From a virus: a DNA stretch of 22,582 nt. A program made the position numbers and the translations under genes. This document shows, piece by piece, positions 1 through 7,216 of this stretch (the first letter of the stretch is position 1; each line of letters opens with the position of its first letter). Where the stretch lies: IMG/VR virus record IMGVR_UViG_3300048924_000581, positions 1 to 22,582 of that record; one strand, written 5' to 3'. The notes below the pieces were generated by a model. That model had not been told where the DNA came from, made no database searches, and saw nothing but the letters and a program-made list of their open reading frames with translations.

Positions 1-900
1 TCATTGGTGCTGACTTTTTTCAAAGTTTTTATATTCCTCACGCATTCTCTGGTTTTGTATTATCATTTCCCTGACGTTTTCAGGAAGAAATTCATAATCA
101 AGAATTTTTTTTATTTTTTCTCTTGTGCATAATCTTATAATGTCAGGAGTAAAATAATCATAATCAGGAGCGAACTCGCCATTTTTTAACATAGATATTT
201 CGGCGTCTAAAATCTTTCGGTCTATTTCATTAAGGTTTAAGTTTAGCCAGTGTACTAATTCATGGAAGTTATTAATCAAATCAGTTTTTTTTTGTATATA
301 GCGGGATACATCTAATGGGTATTCTATATCTTCATCAGCAATTATTTCAGTAAGGATTATTAGGATCATTCCACATGATAAGATTTGTCTAATGTCATAT
401 ATGTCATATCTGAGTTCATATTTTATTCTGGTTTTTTTTGTATGCCCCCAGTACCTCACACTTGTAAGGATCGCTCTATTCAATAGAGATTTCAATACGT
501 TAGACTGAACTAAATGGCTGGTTTTTTTCTTGAACTCTTCAAATGTATACAAGCTGATGTTAGTATGTTTAGTTGCCTCAATTGCTCCAGATTGAAAACC
601 ATTTTTAGATATGATAAATCCTCTGTCCGCTCCAGTATTCTGAAGCACCGTGAAGAATGCATGTATAATCTCTTTAGTGACGTTACTTTTCCAATGTTTA
701 GCTTCAACTAACCACTTAAAGTCAGTTCCTAAATATTTTGATTCTACTAAAACGTCAATATCAGAAAAGCCTCTTACACCTTCAACTCTCACATTGGTTT
801 TAGCGCTAGCACCTAGGTTTATAAAATGCTCACAAATGTCTTCTTGAAATTTATACCAATCAGGTTTGCTGTTTTTTTTAATTTCAACGTCTTCAGGCAT
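1..900 (-). CDS. Mrr-like PD-(D/E)xK restriction endonuclease
   Basis: A complete 299-residue protein. Its first 125 residues look like the Mrr_cat/restriction endonuclease fold: an N-terminal helix (WYKFQEDICEHF), an acidic strand SDIDVLVE with D47/D49, the catalytic E66-A-K68 in LVEAKHWK, then a helix and strand reading NTGADRGFIISKNGF and QSGAIEAT, the usual Mrr ending. Residues 130-299 are not recognised and may be a specificity or partner domain; a hydrophobic patch lies near ILSCGMILIILTEII. Family members cleave foreign or modified DNA, or act as effectors in defence systems. The ATG at 900 has a GGAG site 7 bases upstream. It follows int on the same strand after 116 bases and is clearly A+T rich, suggesting a transferred accessory gene. 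Whether it lies inside the prophage or in the chromosome depends on the position of attL, which I cannot place. The fold call is good; the function is inferred. Confidence 0.75.
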   Translation of the reverse strand: MPEDVEIKKNSKPDWYKFQEDICEHFINLGASAKTNVRVEGVRGFSDIDVLVESKYLGTDFKWLVEAKHWKSNVTKEIIHAFFTVLQNTGADRGFIISKNGFQSGAIEATKHTNISLYTFEEFKKKTSHLVQSNVLKSLLNRAILTSVRYWGHTKKTRIKYELRYDIYDIRQILSCGMILIILTEIIADEDIEYPLDVSRYIQKKTDLINNFHELVHWLNLNLNEIDRKILDAEISMLKNGEFAPDYDYFTPDIIRLCTREKIKKILDYEFLPENVREMIIQNQRMREEYKNFEKSQHQ

Positions 901-1016
901 TTTAACTCCGCAGTTTTATTCTTATTAATGTTTGAAGGTGAGGGGGATTCTTTGCCGCTTTGATAGTTAATATGCTAATTCAGTAATGACTGAATGAATG
1001 GCTAATGATTTCCATC
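901..1016. other. int / nuclease intergenic gap, possible attL side
   Basis: A 116-base A+T-rich gap between the 3' end of int and the nuclease start. In P2-type prophages the attachment site lies just past the 3' end of int, so attL is expected here or to the left of the window. No tRNA end is visible. A perfect inverted repeat, ATTCAGT-AATG-ACTGAAT, spans 978-995. It could be an integrase or Cox arm site or a weak hairpin after int; it has no T-run, so it is not a convincing terminator. Confidence 0.3.
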
Positions 1017-2039
1017 TCAATTATTACTCATGAAATTTAGTGGATTTAGTAACATGGCATCAGCTAAGTGCTCTGGGGCTAAGTGCGCATACCGCATTGT
1101 CACCTTGATATCCGTATGTCCCAGTATGCGCTGAAGCACGAGGATATTCCCACCATTCATCATGAAATGAGAAGCGAAGGTATGTCGCAAAACGTGCGTA
1201 AGCTGCCCGGCAGGTGTTTCGATGCCAGCGCGCTGCATAGCCTTTCTAAAAGCTGAATAACATGGTTGAAAGAGCAACTGCGCTTTCCTGTTTGATGGTA
1301 GCTCAGCCTGCAATTTTTCAGTTATCGGCACCGCGCGGTTTTTCTTGCCTTTAGTTTTCACGTAGATGATCTGACCGGCGCGGATTTGGTTGCCCTTCAA
1401 GCCTTCGGCTTCACTCCATCGTGCACCTGTTGCCAGGCAGATTTTCACAACGGTCGTCAGATCTTTAGATCGGCTGTTCTCACATTCGGCCAGGAGGGTT
1501 CTGATTTCCTCAATGGTGAGATATGCCATCTCCGATTCACTGATTTTAAACTCGCGCACGTTCTCTAACGGGTTGGGTGCGGTCCATTCATCTAACCGGC
1601 GTAGCTCGTTAAACATCGCCCTGAAATATGCCAGCTCTAAATTAACCGTGCGAGGCGTAACCGTCTTCACCCGAGTGGAGCGGGTGATCTTTCCGCTTAA
1701 TCGCTGCTCGCGGTAAGACGCAAAAATTTTTGCGTTGAATTCGGTAGCCAGTGGATTTCCCATCGCTTCGCAGGCGAATGCCATTGTAGTTCGCCGCTTC
1801 TCGCCATCCGCCAAGGTGATGCCATGTGTGTTGAACCATAATTCAACCAGCTCGATTACCCGGCGCTTATCTGTTTTCTCTCCAAGCCAGGGCTTATCCT
1901 GAGCCTGATCTTTTACGAACTTCTCATAGGATTGTGCTTCGCCCTTCGTCGCAAACTGTCGGCGAATCCTTTTGCCGTCTCGGCCATTGGGAAAAACCTG
2001 CACCTGCCATTTCCCGCTGGGTAATTTATTTATCGCCAT
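1017..2039 (-). CDS. int: P2/186-type tyrosine integrase
   Basis: A 340-residue tyrosine recombinase, close to the length of P2 Int (337). It catalyses site-specific integration of the phage and, with Cox, its excision. The N-terminal arm-binding region starts AINKLPSGKWQVQVF, followed by a core-binding domain to about residue 165 and the catalytic domain. The visible catalytic set is R207 in ATGARWSEA, a lysine at K228 or K230 in the KTKGKK turn, H282 and R285 in HVLRHTF, H308 in LGHTD and the nucleophile Y317 in MRYAHL. Its ATG lies 9 bases after the repressor stop; the Shine-Dalgarno GAAGG overlaps that stop codon, so int is probably co-transcribed and translationally coupled with cI, as in 186 where pL drives both. 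Confidence 0.96.
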   Translation of the reverse strand: MAINKLPSGKWQVQVFPNGRDGKRIRRQFATKGEAQSYEKFVKDQAQDKPWLGEKTDKRRVIELVELWFNTHGITLADGEKRRTTMAFACEAMGNPLATEFNAKIFASYREQRLSGKITRSTRVKTVTPRTVNLELAYFRAMFNELRRLDEWTAPNPLENVREFKISESEMAYLTIEEIRTLLAECENSRSKDLTTVVKICLATGARWSEAEGLKGNQIRAGQIIYVKTKGKKNRAVPITEKLQAELPSNRKAQLLFQPCYSAFRKAMQRAGIETPAGQLTHVLRHTFASHFMMNGGNILVLQRILGHTDIKVTMRYAHLAPEHLADAMLLNPLNFMSNN

Positions 2040-2048
2040 GCTTAGCCT

Positions 2049-2654
2049 TCAAAGGTACTCAGTGCGGGCAACGACTTTGCCCAAAACCCTGATGTCATCT
2101 GCTTTACATTCGAATGAAGCTTTTCCATTCTCAACGCGAATGCGCCCGCCTGGAAAACGGTAAAGCTCTTTAACGCTAATGAGCTTATCAATCTCAATGA
2201 GCCACAGCCCGTCGGTGATCTCTGCGGTGGTCATATCAACCAGGTAATTCTGTTTCTCGAAATGTACTAATAACGGGGCTTTTACATCACTTGGTAAGAG
2301 CTGAGCGTCATATGCAACCCAATCAGATGATGAAAAGTTCCCATTTGTGATTTTTTTGAGTTCGATTTTGGTCAATGGTTGATCTTGATTTGTGATGTTA
2401 GAGTCACCGCGTCCATAGGTCAGCCACTCAAGAGAAGTGCCGGTTTCCATTGAGCAAATCAGCACCCAATCAGCAGGAAAGTTCCCACGCATTATGCGGT
2501 TAGCCATAGTGCTTTGAGACACATTCAAATGACGGCACAGTGCCTGTCGGGATGAAAAACCATATGCCTGAACGATACGCTCAATGGGATCTTTACCACC
2601 CTCTGGTAAAGTTGGTGCTTTACGACTCGTAAAATCTTTCGTTGACCTTTCCAA
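2049..2654 (-). CDS. cI: 186 CI-type immunity repressor
   Basis: A 201-residue repressor of the 186 CI family (186 CI is about 192 residues). A helix-turn-helix covers about residues 34-56 (SSRQALCRHLNVSQSTMANR), followed by FPADWVLICSMETG and SLEWLTYG, typical of phage CI N-domains. Residues from about 90 form the C-terminal oligomerisation domain; there is no obvious Ser/Lys self-cleavage pair, in line with 186 CI, which is inactivated by an antirepressor rather than RecA. No ATG precedes the HTH; an in-frame TAG lies just upstream, and the only good start is TTG at 2654 with AGGA 7 bases before it. It keeps the prophage silent by shutting the rightward early promoter and is divergent from cox. 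Two palindromes lie inside its first codons. Confidence 0.9.
   Translation of the reverse strand: MERSTKDFTSRKAPTLPEGGKDPIERIVQAYGFSSRQALCRHLNVSQSTMANRIMRGNFPADWVLICSMETGTSLEWLTYGRGDSNITNQDQPLTKIELKKITNGNFSSSDWVAYDAQLLPSDVKAPLLVHFEKQNYLVDMTTAEITDGLWLIEIDKLISVKELYRFPGGRIRVENGKASFECKADDIRVLGKVVARTEYL
2591..2633. repeat. Paired palindromes in 5' end of cI, possible operators
   Basis: Two perfect inverted repeats lie side by side: CTTTACCA-CCCTC-TGGTAAAG at 2591-2611 and TTTACGA-C-TCGTAAA at 2619-2633. Their centres are 25 bases apart and the half-sites share TTTAC. Both fall in the first 22 codons of the repressor. They could be repressor or Cox binding sites overlapping coding sequence. The differing spacers argue against one protein binding both in the same way. 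Confidence 0.4.
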
Positions 2655-2743
2655 TTTGTGATCCTAATATTCACTCGTCGTATCAAGACGTGTTTAATAG
2701 TGATTAATAGAGTTGGCTAGAACTCAACAGAGGATACTGCATC
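2655..2743. promoter_or_regulatory. Lysogeny switch region between cI and cox
   Basis: This 89-base intergenic segment separates the divergent repressor and cox genes and must hold the early rightward promoter and probably the leftward lysogenic promoter. Visible signals are a direct repeat TTAATAG-TGA-TTAATAG at 2694-2710 with a 10-base period, an inverted repeat GAGTT-GGCTAG-AACTC at 2710-2725, and an imperfect dyad CGTC...GACG at 2676-2690. The repeats suit repressor and Cox/Apl binding. I could not fix -35 and -10 boxes with confidence. AGAGGA at 2729-2734 is the cox ribosome binding site. Confidence 0.6.
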
Positions 2744-2980
2744 ATGACCCGTAAACTTTCAATGCGTCCTTCAATCAATCTCGTGATCTCGGAACCTTAC
2801 ATAACTGTCGAAGAGTTCTGCCGTCGCACTGGTTACAAGGAAGGCACCGTTCGCCAGATGTACCGTGAAAACCGTTTACCCATCAGAAAGAAAGAGGGCT
2901 TAAACGGACTTATCGAAATCAACATGGTTGCTCTCACTATCGAAGCCGCTGCTGGCTGCGAAATCACAATGCAGGCTTGA
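2744..2980 (+). CDS. cox: Cox/Apl-type excisionase and early regulator
   Basis: A 78-residue basic protein with a winged-helix/HTH pattern at about residues 19-47 (YITVEEFCRRTGYKEGTVRQ then MYRENRLPIRKK), typical of phage Cox regulators. Proteins of this family act as directionality factors for excision and repress the lysogenic promoter. It is the first gene of the rightward early operon, divergent from cI, exactly where P2 has cox and 186 has apl. AGAGGA lies 9 bases before the ATG. The Cox assignment rests on the HTH, size and position; sequence similarity to P2 Cox itself is low by eye. Confidence 0.8.
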   Translation: MTRKLSMRPSINLVISEPYITVEEFCRRTGYKEGTVRQMYRENRLPIRKKEGLNGLIEINMVALTIEAAAGCEITMQA

Positions 2981-3014
2981 TACATCCATATTGGGATAGC
3001 AGAAGGGATTTATC

Positions 3015-3524
3015 ATGTTTGATTTTCGAGTCTCCACACATAGCCATTTTGATGATGCGTGCCGGGCGTTTGCACTGAAGCACAACATCATTCAGCTGGC
3101 TAACAAAGCCGGGCTGAATCCTCAGACTATCCGTAACAAACTCAATCCGGAACAGGTTCACCAGTTAACCGTTCGTGAACTGCTGCTGCTGACCGATCTG
3201 ACGGAAGACGCCACGCTGATTGACGGCGCACTGGCGCAGCTGCATTGCCTGCCATGCGTACCTGTTAACGAAATGGCGCAGGAGAATCTACCTGCTTATG
3301 TACTTAAAGCCACTGCCGAAGTAGGGCAGTTAGCTGCGGGCGTAGTGTGCCAGGAGCAATTAACAGCATCTTGTCGCCGTGGTCTGGTTCAAAACGTACA
3401 CGCAGGGATCCGCTGCCTGACTCTGGCAGCACTGGCGGTTCAGGCACGAGTGCATTCTAACCCTGCGCTTTCAGGTACTGCTGATGTGTTGAGTGGTATC
3501 GGTGCATCTATGGGGATGGTGTGA
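3015..3524 (+). CDS. cII: 186 CII-type regulator (phage regulatory protein CII family)
   Basis: A 169-residue protein, the same length as 186 CII, starting MFDFRVSTHSHFDDACRAFA and carrying the family signatures NPQTIRNKLNPEQ, LLLLTDLTEDATLIDG, AQLHCLPCVPVNE and SGIGASMG at the C terminus. In 186 this tetrameric activator turns on the promoter for repressor establishment and so helps set the lysogeny frequency. An HTH is expected near residues 25-45 (QLANKAGLNPQTIRNKL). It lies 34 bases after cox with GAAGG upstream of the ATG. The family is very clear; the activating role here is taken from 186. Confidence 0.92.
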   Translation: MFDFRVSTHSHFDDACRAFALKHNIIQLANKAGLNPQTIRNKLNPEQVHQLTVRELLLLTDLTEDATLIDGALAQLHCLPCVPVNEMAQENLPAYVLKATAEVGQLAAGVVCQEQLTASCRRGLVQNVHAGIRCLTLAALAVQARVHSNPALSGTADVLSGIGASMGMV

Positions 3525-3531
3525 GGTAGTT

Positions 3532-3729
3532 ATGATCAAAGTATTGACCTATCAATTTAATTTACAGGGTAAGCGCGCAGAAGTTAAAGATTGGGATGTT
3601 GCGTTGTGCTTTCCATCCATTTCAGGCGATGGCAGTTATTTCTTTACTCTAAAAGATGGTACGAGGTTTCGCGGTGAAGAAGTCAAAGAAGTGATACGTA
3701 ATAAAGTATCACCTCTTACATATATTTAA
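3532..3729 (+). CDS. Small early-operon protein, unknown function
   Basis: A 65-residue protein starting MIKVLTYQFNLQGKRAEVKD, not recognised. It has no cysteine motif beyond one Cys, no membrane segment and a likely beta-rich makeup (SGDGSYFFTLKDGTRFRGEE). The chosen ATG has GAGG 5-8 bases upstream and begins 7 bases after the cII stop, implying coupling within the early operon. Its end overlaps by four bases the end of a gene on the opposite strand, so the two are tail to tail. It may be a small host-interacting early protein; nothing in the sequence says which. Confidence 0.65.
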   Translation: MIKVLTYQFNLQGKRAEVKDWDVALCFPSISGDGSYFFTLKDGTRFRGEEVKEVIRNKVSPLTYI

Positions 3730-3977
3730 TTGTTGTACCTGTTAACCCATTTTTCAATAGCGCTCATGAAAATGTGCTGGGTGTCAGAGCCGGGCGGAAG
3801 TTTGTTTAACTCACTGCGAACGGCAGAATAGAAAAGAGAATGATCATGTTTTTTATTAGTGAAGTAAGCGTTAAGAAGTCCTGAAATAACCATATTTTGA
3901 ATATTAACTTCGGAGCGGAGTTGCTGAAGATCCTTCTCCAGAAGTTCGAAGCGTTCTATTTCTTTCTCATTCAGCAT
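3726..3977 (-). CDS. Reverse-strand small protein inside early operon
   Basis: An 83-residue protein, mostly alpha-helical. Residues 1-30 (LNEKEIERFELLEKDLQQLR...) form a likely coiled coil, then a hydrophobic helix (MVISGLLNAYF) and a C-terminal helix ending SAIEKWVNRYNN. No family recognised. The start is supported by GAGG 6 bases before the ATG. It runs against the surrounding early genes and ends tail to tail with its left neighbour, so the lytic early transcript would cross it in antisense; expression is therefore expected mainly in the lysogen. On its own strand, a TGCATAAT element at 4013-4020 could be an extended -10, but the -35 is poor. Probably a small accessory (moron) gene; function unknown. 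Confidence 0.6.
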   Translation of the reverse strand: MLNEKEIERFELLEKDLQQLRSEVNIQNMVISGLLNAYFTNKKHDHSLFYSAVRSELNKLPPGSDTQHIFMSAIEKWVNRYNN

Positions 3978-4015
3978 TTGCGCCTCATGTCGTAACAGAT
4001 AATGGAGTGAGGATT

Positions 4016-4210
4016 ATGCAGGTTTTTGTAAGATTTTTGAAACAACAGTCACCACCACAGCAGTTACAAGATTTAGGGCATGGCTGGATTGAAACTAAAA
4101 CAGGCCAGCGCTGGCATCCGGCAATATCACAGGCCGAACTGCTGGCAGGATTAACCGGTAAGAGGAAAAAATCATGGGTTACAAGGCTGAGAGTATCACT
4201 GTTCAGATGA
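4016..4210 (+). CDS. Fil-like (phage filamentation) small protein
   Basis: A 64-residue basic protein. The core reads VRFLKQQSPPQQ, then LGHGWIETKTGQRWHP and SQAELLAGLTGKRKKSW, which I recognise as the pattern of the Fil family of small P2/186 early proteins; 186 Fil causes cell filamentation, probably by interfering with division. ATG at 4016 is preferred over a GTG nine bases upstream because GAGG precedes it and homologues start near the FLKQQSP motif. It overlaps the next gene by 37 bases, showing dense packing of the early operon. The family call is from memory and moderate; the filamentation role is inference. Confidence 0.6.
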   Translation: MQVFVRFLKQQSPPQQLQDLGHGWIETKTGQRWHPAISQAELLAGLTGKRKKSWVTRLRVSLFR

Positions 4211-4512
4211 ACGCAGGGCAACGTGCCTGTGCGCTTAATCATATCTCAGCACTTCGCACAATGATGTACGGCGATTGCAGTCATGAACTCAAACGCTTTA
4301 TCGAAGACATGCGCAACAAGCACGATCACCAGGCTGAACAGAATGGCCGCGCACTGAGCGCGATTTTCTTCCTAGCAAATATCAGCAAAGAACGTCACGG
4401 CGTTGATTTCAGTGAACTGACGAGTGACGAAAAAACGGCGCTGATTAGCGCAATGAATCACTTAAAAGCAGTAGTGAGTTTATTTCCGAAGAATATGACA
4501 TTACCTAATTAA
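4174..4512 (+). CDS. DUF5347-like early phage protein
   Basis: A 112-residue helical protein with the features GQRACALNHISALRT, FIEDMRNK, a central ALSAIFFLANISKERHG and a conserved end SAMNHLKAVVSLFPKNMTLP. This resembles the DUF5347 family of P2-like early operons, for which no function is known to me. No signal peptide, membrane helix or metal motif is visible. The ATG has AAGAGG upstream and lies within the preceding gene's 3' end, so translation is probably coupled. It occupies the region where P2 has B and its small neighbours, but it does not look like P2 B. Confidence 0.7.
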   Translation: MGYKAESITVQMNAGQRACALNHISALRTMMYGDCSHELKRFIEDMRNKHDHQAEQNGRALSAIFFLANISKERHGVDFSELTSDEKTALISAMNHLKAVVSLFPKNMTLPN

Positions 4513-4545
4513 TTAACCCAACGAAATTAAATGGCGTAAACCCGC

Positions 4546-4563
4546 CGGGCATTTTTTTGCCCG
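4546..4563. repeat. Hairpin with oligo-T loop in early operon
   Basis: A perfect 6-bp stem CGGGCA...TGCCCG with a TTTTTT loop lies in the 69-base gap between two early genes. The thymines are in the loop rather than after the stem, so it is not a standard intrinsic terminator. It may be an RNA processing or pausing structure. The next gene's strong AGGAGAG ribosome site follows directly. Confidence 0.4.
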
Positions 4564-4581
4564 AATTCAGGAGAGAGAGTA

Positions 4582-4809
4582 ATGCGAAATATCCAGACCC
4601 GAGATTTTAAAGCTGACGAAGACGCGCTTAATGCCCTGCTGAGCAAAGCAAAAACTGAACAGCGTAGTGATGATGCGCTGTCCGTTTCTTTCCGCCTGGC
4701 CGCACTGGCAATTCATGCCCGCAAAAATGAAATGTCCGCTGTAGAAATCATCGAGCTGCTGGACAAAGAGGCAGAGCGTTTTGAGAACCAGGCACAGGAG
4801 ATGCACTGA
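4582..4809 (+). CDS. DUF2732 family early phage protein
   Basis: A 75-residue all-helical protein. The pattern of a short N-terminal segment followed by DALNALLSKAKTEQRSDDAL, SFRLAALAIHARKNEMSA and EIIELLDKEAERFENQAQE matches the DUF2732 proteins found in P2/186 early operons upstream of the TraR-type gene. Function is unknown. A strong purine-rich site, CAGGAGAGAGAG, precedes the ATG. Its stop overlaps the next start by one base (TGATG), the usual sign of coupled translation. Confidence 0.75.
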   Translation: MRNIQTRDFKADEDALNALLSKAKTEQRSDDALSVSFRLAALAIHARKNEMSAVEIIELLDKEAERFENQAQEMH

Positions 4810-5036
4810 TGGCCGACTCAATGGATCTGGTACAGCAGCGTGTACAGGAAGAACTGGCGCGCAATCTAGCTAACACTATTCATCGTCCTGCTGGAGCGAG
4901 TGAATTTTTCTGCCTCACTTGCGGCGAAGGAATCCCTGAGCAGCGCCGCCGCGCACTGCCGGGCGTTTCCCTCTGCGTGACCTGCAAACAGATCAGTGAG
5001 CTGAAAAGCGTGCACTACAAAGGGGCGGCGTTATGA
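4809..5036 (+). CDS. TraR/DksA-type zinc finger protein (P2 orf82-like)
   Basis: A 75-residue member of the TraR/DksA C4 zinc finger family. Cysteines C35-x2-C38 and C56-x2-C59 flank EGIPEQRRRALPGVSL, the standard finger. The short N-terminal helix (MDLVQQRVQEELARNLANT) is half the length of the DksA coiled coil, as in TraR. TraR binds the RNA polymerase secondary channel and shifts promoter choice; phage versions are assumed to do likewise. It is coupled at both ends, by TGATG with the gene before and by ATGA with the short reading frame after. Confidence 0.9.
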   Translation: MADSMDLVQQRVQEELARNLANTIHRPAGASEFFCLTCGEGIPEQRRRALPGVSLCVTCKQISELKSVHYKGAAL

Positions 5037-5146
5037 GCATCATCCTGAAGTGGGCCGGCAGTAAGTCCGGCCTTGCTGCCGAAGAAGGCAAGTGCGCAAT
5101 CAAGATCATTCTCGTCCCGCATATTGAGCATGTGGCTTCACTGTGA
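5033..5146 (+). pseudogene. Probable DNA adenine methylase (dam) remnant
   Basis: A 37-codon frame that overlaps the zinc finger gene by ATGA and gene A by GTGA. Its start, MSIILKWAGSKSGL, resembles the N terminus of phage Dam methylases, where ILKWAGxK is the opening motif of the AdoMet-binding site, and 186-type phages can carry dam next to gene A. After residue 14 the resemblance stops (AAEEGKC...), and all catalytic motifs, including DPPY, are missing. The simplest reading is a large internal deletion that left a short frame still coupling translation into gene A. It could be a real 37-residue peptide with chance similarity. No methylase activity is possible. Confidence 0.55.
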
Positions 5147-7149
5147 CCGATATTGCCGTAAACGCCGTTGAGTTTAATGGTGACTATCACGCTGCCCTGA
5201 AAATGCAGCGTGAGAATTATGGCGTCAGAACGCCGCGTAACATGACCCTGGCTGAGCTGAAGCTGTGGAACGCTAACCCCGACGATCACAGCTGGCGCAG
5301 CCAATACCTGCATGACATGCCAGACTACCTGGCCGGGTACTTCGCTGACCGTTATCAAAAAATCCTTTCAGGAAAACATGGCCGTCGGCGGGCCAATGCT
5401 TTTCTGCGCCAGACCATTGGCCAGAGCGTATTGCCACGCCTGCAGCTTGTACGCACCCGCTACCGGCTGAACGATGCTGCGCAGTTTGAGCTGCCCTTTA
5501 TCAAACAGCTTGATCGCCTTCCAACGCTAGACCGCCAGGACATTCGCGATCTGGCTTATAAGATGGCCTCCTTCCTGTCACAAAGTCTGGCTGAGTTCGT
5601 TGATAAGGTCTCCATACCACAGGAGGCGGACGAACTGCCCGTGACGCTCACCGGATACCGTTACATCGCTGAACTGGCTGCGCTGACAGGAACGCAGCCA
5701 CCTTACTGGGCAGAGTTCTGTTCAGCTAAAGGTGAATTGCCTCTGCGCAAAGCCCAGTCTGGTCTGCTTCGCATGATGGCTCCTGAATGGTGGAGTGGCC
5801 GCCTGAAGCAGATGCGAGATTTACAGCGTGAACACATGGCTATCGCGGTTGGGCAGGTACAGAAAGCCGCATCACCTTACGTTTCCCGCAGCACGCTGGC
5901 CGAATGGATAGAGCAGAAAAAACGTAACCGTGAATTCTTCAAACGCTTTGATCTCATCAATCAGGACGGGGACCGTATTGCGCTGGATGAAATGGTCAAC
6001 CGCAGCGTGTCCAATCCGGCAATACGCCGCCGCGAATTGATGACCAGAATGCGTGGGTTTGAGGATGTCGCTAATGAAACAGGGTGCGTAGGTGAGTTTT
6101 ATACAATCACAGCACCATCACGTTATCACGCAGTTTACAGCCAGGGCGGCTTTGTTTCTCAGTGGAATGGTTCAAGCCCACGTGACACCCAGCGTTATCT
6201 CTGCCGTGTATGGGCGAGGATCCGCGCGGCACTGTCACGCGAAGCTATCCATGTCTTTGGCTTTCGCGTTGTTGAACCTCACCACGACGGCACGCCACAC
6301 TGGCACATGCTGCTGTTTATGCGCCCTGAAAACGTCCAGCGGGTTCAGCAAATCATGCGTGATCAGGCTTATAAAGAGGATTCCGGGGAGTTGACCACAC
6401 CGCATGCAATGAAAGCACGATTTCATGCCGAGCCGATCGACCCTGAGAAGGGCAGTGCGACAGGCTATATCGCCAAATATATTTCAAAGAATATCGACGG
6501 TTACGCGATGGACGGCGAGAAAGATGATGAATCCGGCGCAAATATGCGCGACATGGCTAAGGCTGTTTCGGCATGGGCTTCACGCTGGCGTATTCGTCAG
6601 TTTCAGCAGATCGGCGGTGCGCCTGTGACTGTCTGGCGTGAGCTGCGCCGTATGGGTGATGCACATCTGCCAGATAAGCAGATGGATGCGGTGCTGGCGT
6701 CAGCTTCCGTTGCCAGCTGTTGGGCGTCCTATACGATGGCGCAGGGCGGGCCGTTAGTGGCGCGTGAGGATTTAGTGATCCGCCTTTGCTACGAACTTAC
6801 CGAAATGGGCAATGAGTACGGCGAAGATGTTCAGCGGGTGCAGGGTATCTATTCGCCAATGGTGCCGGATTCAGAAGTCATGACGCGCCTGGTCAAATGG
6901 GAAAAGGTCGCTAAATTGGCCGAAGCGCCAGCGGAGGCTGGTTTTTCTGGCGGCATTGCCGCCCCTTGGAGTTCTGTCAATAACTGTACGGGGCCAGAGC
7001 GCCGACGGTTAGAGCTGGAACTAAAAGCCAGGGGATTTAACGGTGATGAATATGAAATTGGGCTGTTGCTTAAGGGCTGTAGCCTCAATGCAGGGGGCAA
7101 AATGAGGCTTTTCTACGGGAAAGGCAGATTGCAGGAAGAACCATTCTGA
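5143..7149 (+). CDS. A: P2 gpA-like HUH replication initiator
   Basis: A 668-residue rolling-circle initiator of the P2/186 gpA family (186 A about 694, P2 A 761). It nicks the origin, stays covalently on the 5' end and starts unwinding by host Rep. The HUH metal site is seen at H380-H381-D-G-T-P-H386-W-H388, and the two catalytic tyrosines at Y442 and Y446 in GYIAKYISKNIDG. An N-terminal region of about 300 residues precedes them. The GTG start overlaps the previous frame's stop (GTGA). In P2 and 186 the origin lies within the A gene, so ori is expected inside this sequence, but I cannot mark the nick. It is the last gene of the early operon. Confidence 0.95.
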   Translation: MTDIAVNAVEFNGDYHAALKMQRENYGVRTPRNMTLAELKLWNANPDDHSWRSQYLHDMPDYLAGYFADRYQKILSGKHGRRRANAFLRQTIGQSVLPRLQLVRTRYRLNDAAQFELPFIKQLDRLPTLDRQDIRDLAYKMASFLSQSLAEFVDKVSIPQEADELPVTLTGYRYIAELAALTGTQPPYWAEFCSAKGELPLRKAQSGLLRMMAPEWWSGRLKQMRDLQREHMAIAVGQVQKAASPYVSRSTLAEWIEQKKRNREFFKRFDLINQDGDRIALDEMVNRSVSNPAIRRRELMTRMRGFEDVANETGCVGEFYTITAPSRYHAVYSQGGFVSQWNGSSPRDTQRYLCRVWARIRAALSREAIHVFGFRVVEPHHDGTPHWHMLLFMRPENVQRVQQIMRDQAYKEDSGELTTPHAMKARFHAEPIDPEKGSATGYIAKYISKNIDGYAMDGEKDDESGANMRDMAKAVSAWASRWRIRQFQQIGGAPVTVWRELRRMGDAHLPDKQMDAVLASASVASCWASYTMAQGGPLVAREDLVIRLCYELTEMGNEYGEDVQRVQGIYSPMVPDSEVMTRLVKWEKVAKLAEAPAEAGFSGGIAAPWSSVNNCTGPERRRLELELKARGFNGDEYEIGLLLKGCSLNAGGKMRLFYGKGRLQEEPF

Positions 7150-7216
7150 TCGGGCAAGGTTCAGATCAATCCCATTGATACATAAAAAATGGTTTCAATT
7201 CCGATTGGATTTTCTA

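Noticed and set aside
901-1016. A defined attL core
   Set aside because: No tRNA end or known P2 attachment core is visible and attR is outside the window, so no repeat can be matched.
3015-3021. ATGTTTG, the 186 CII half-site, at the start of cII
   Set aside because: A second half-site 20 bases away is needed and none is present; the seven bases are simply the start codon context.
4546-4563. Hairpin as an intrinsic terminator of the early operon
   Set aside because: The T-run is in the loop, not after the stem, and essential gene A lies downstream on the same operon.
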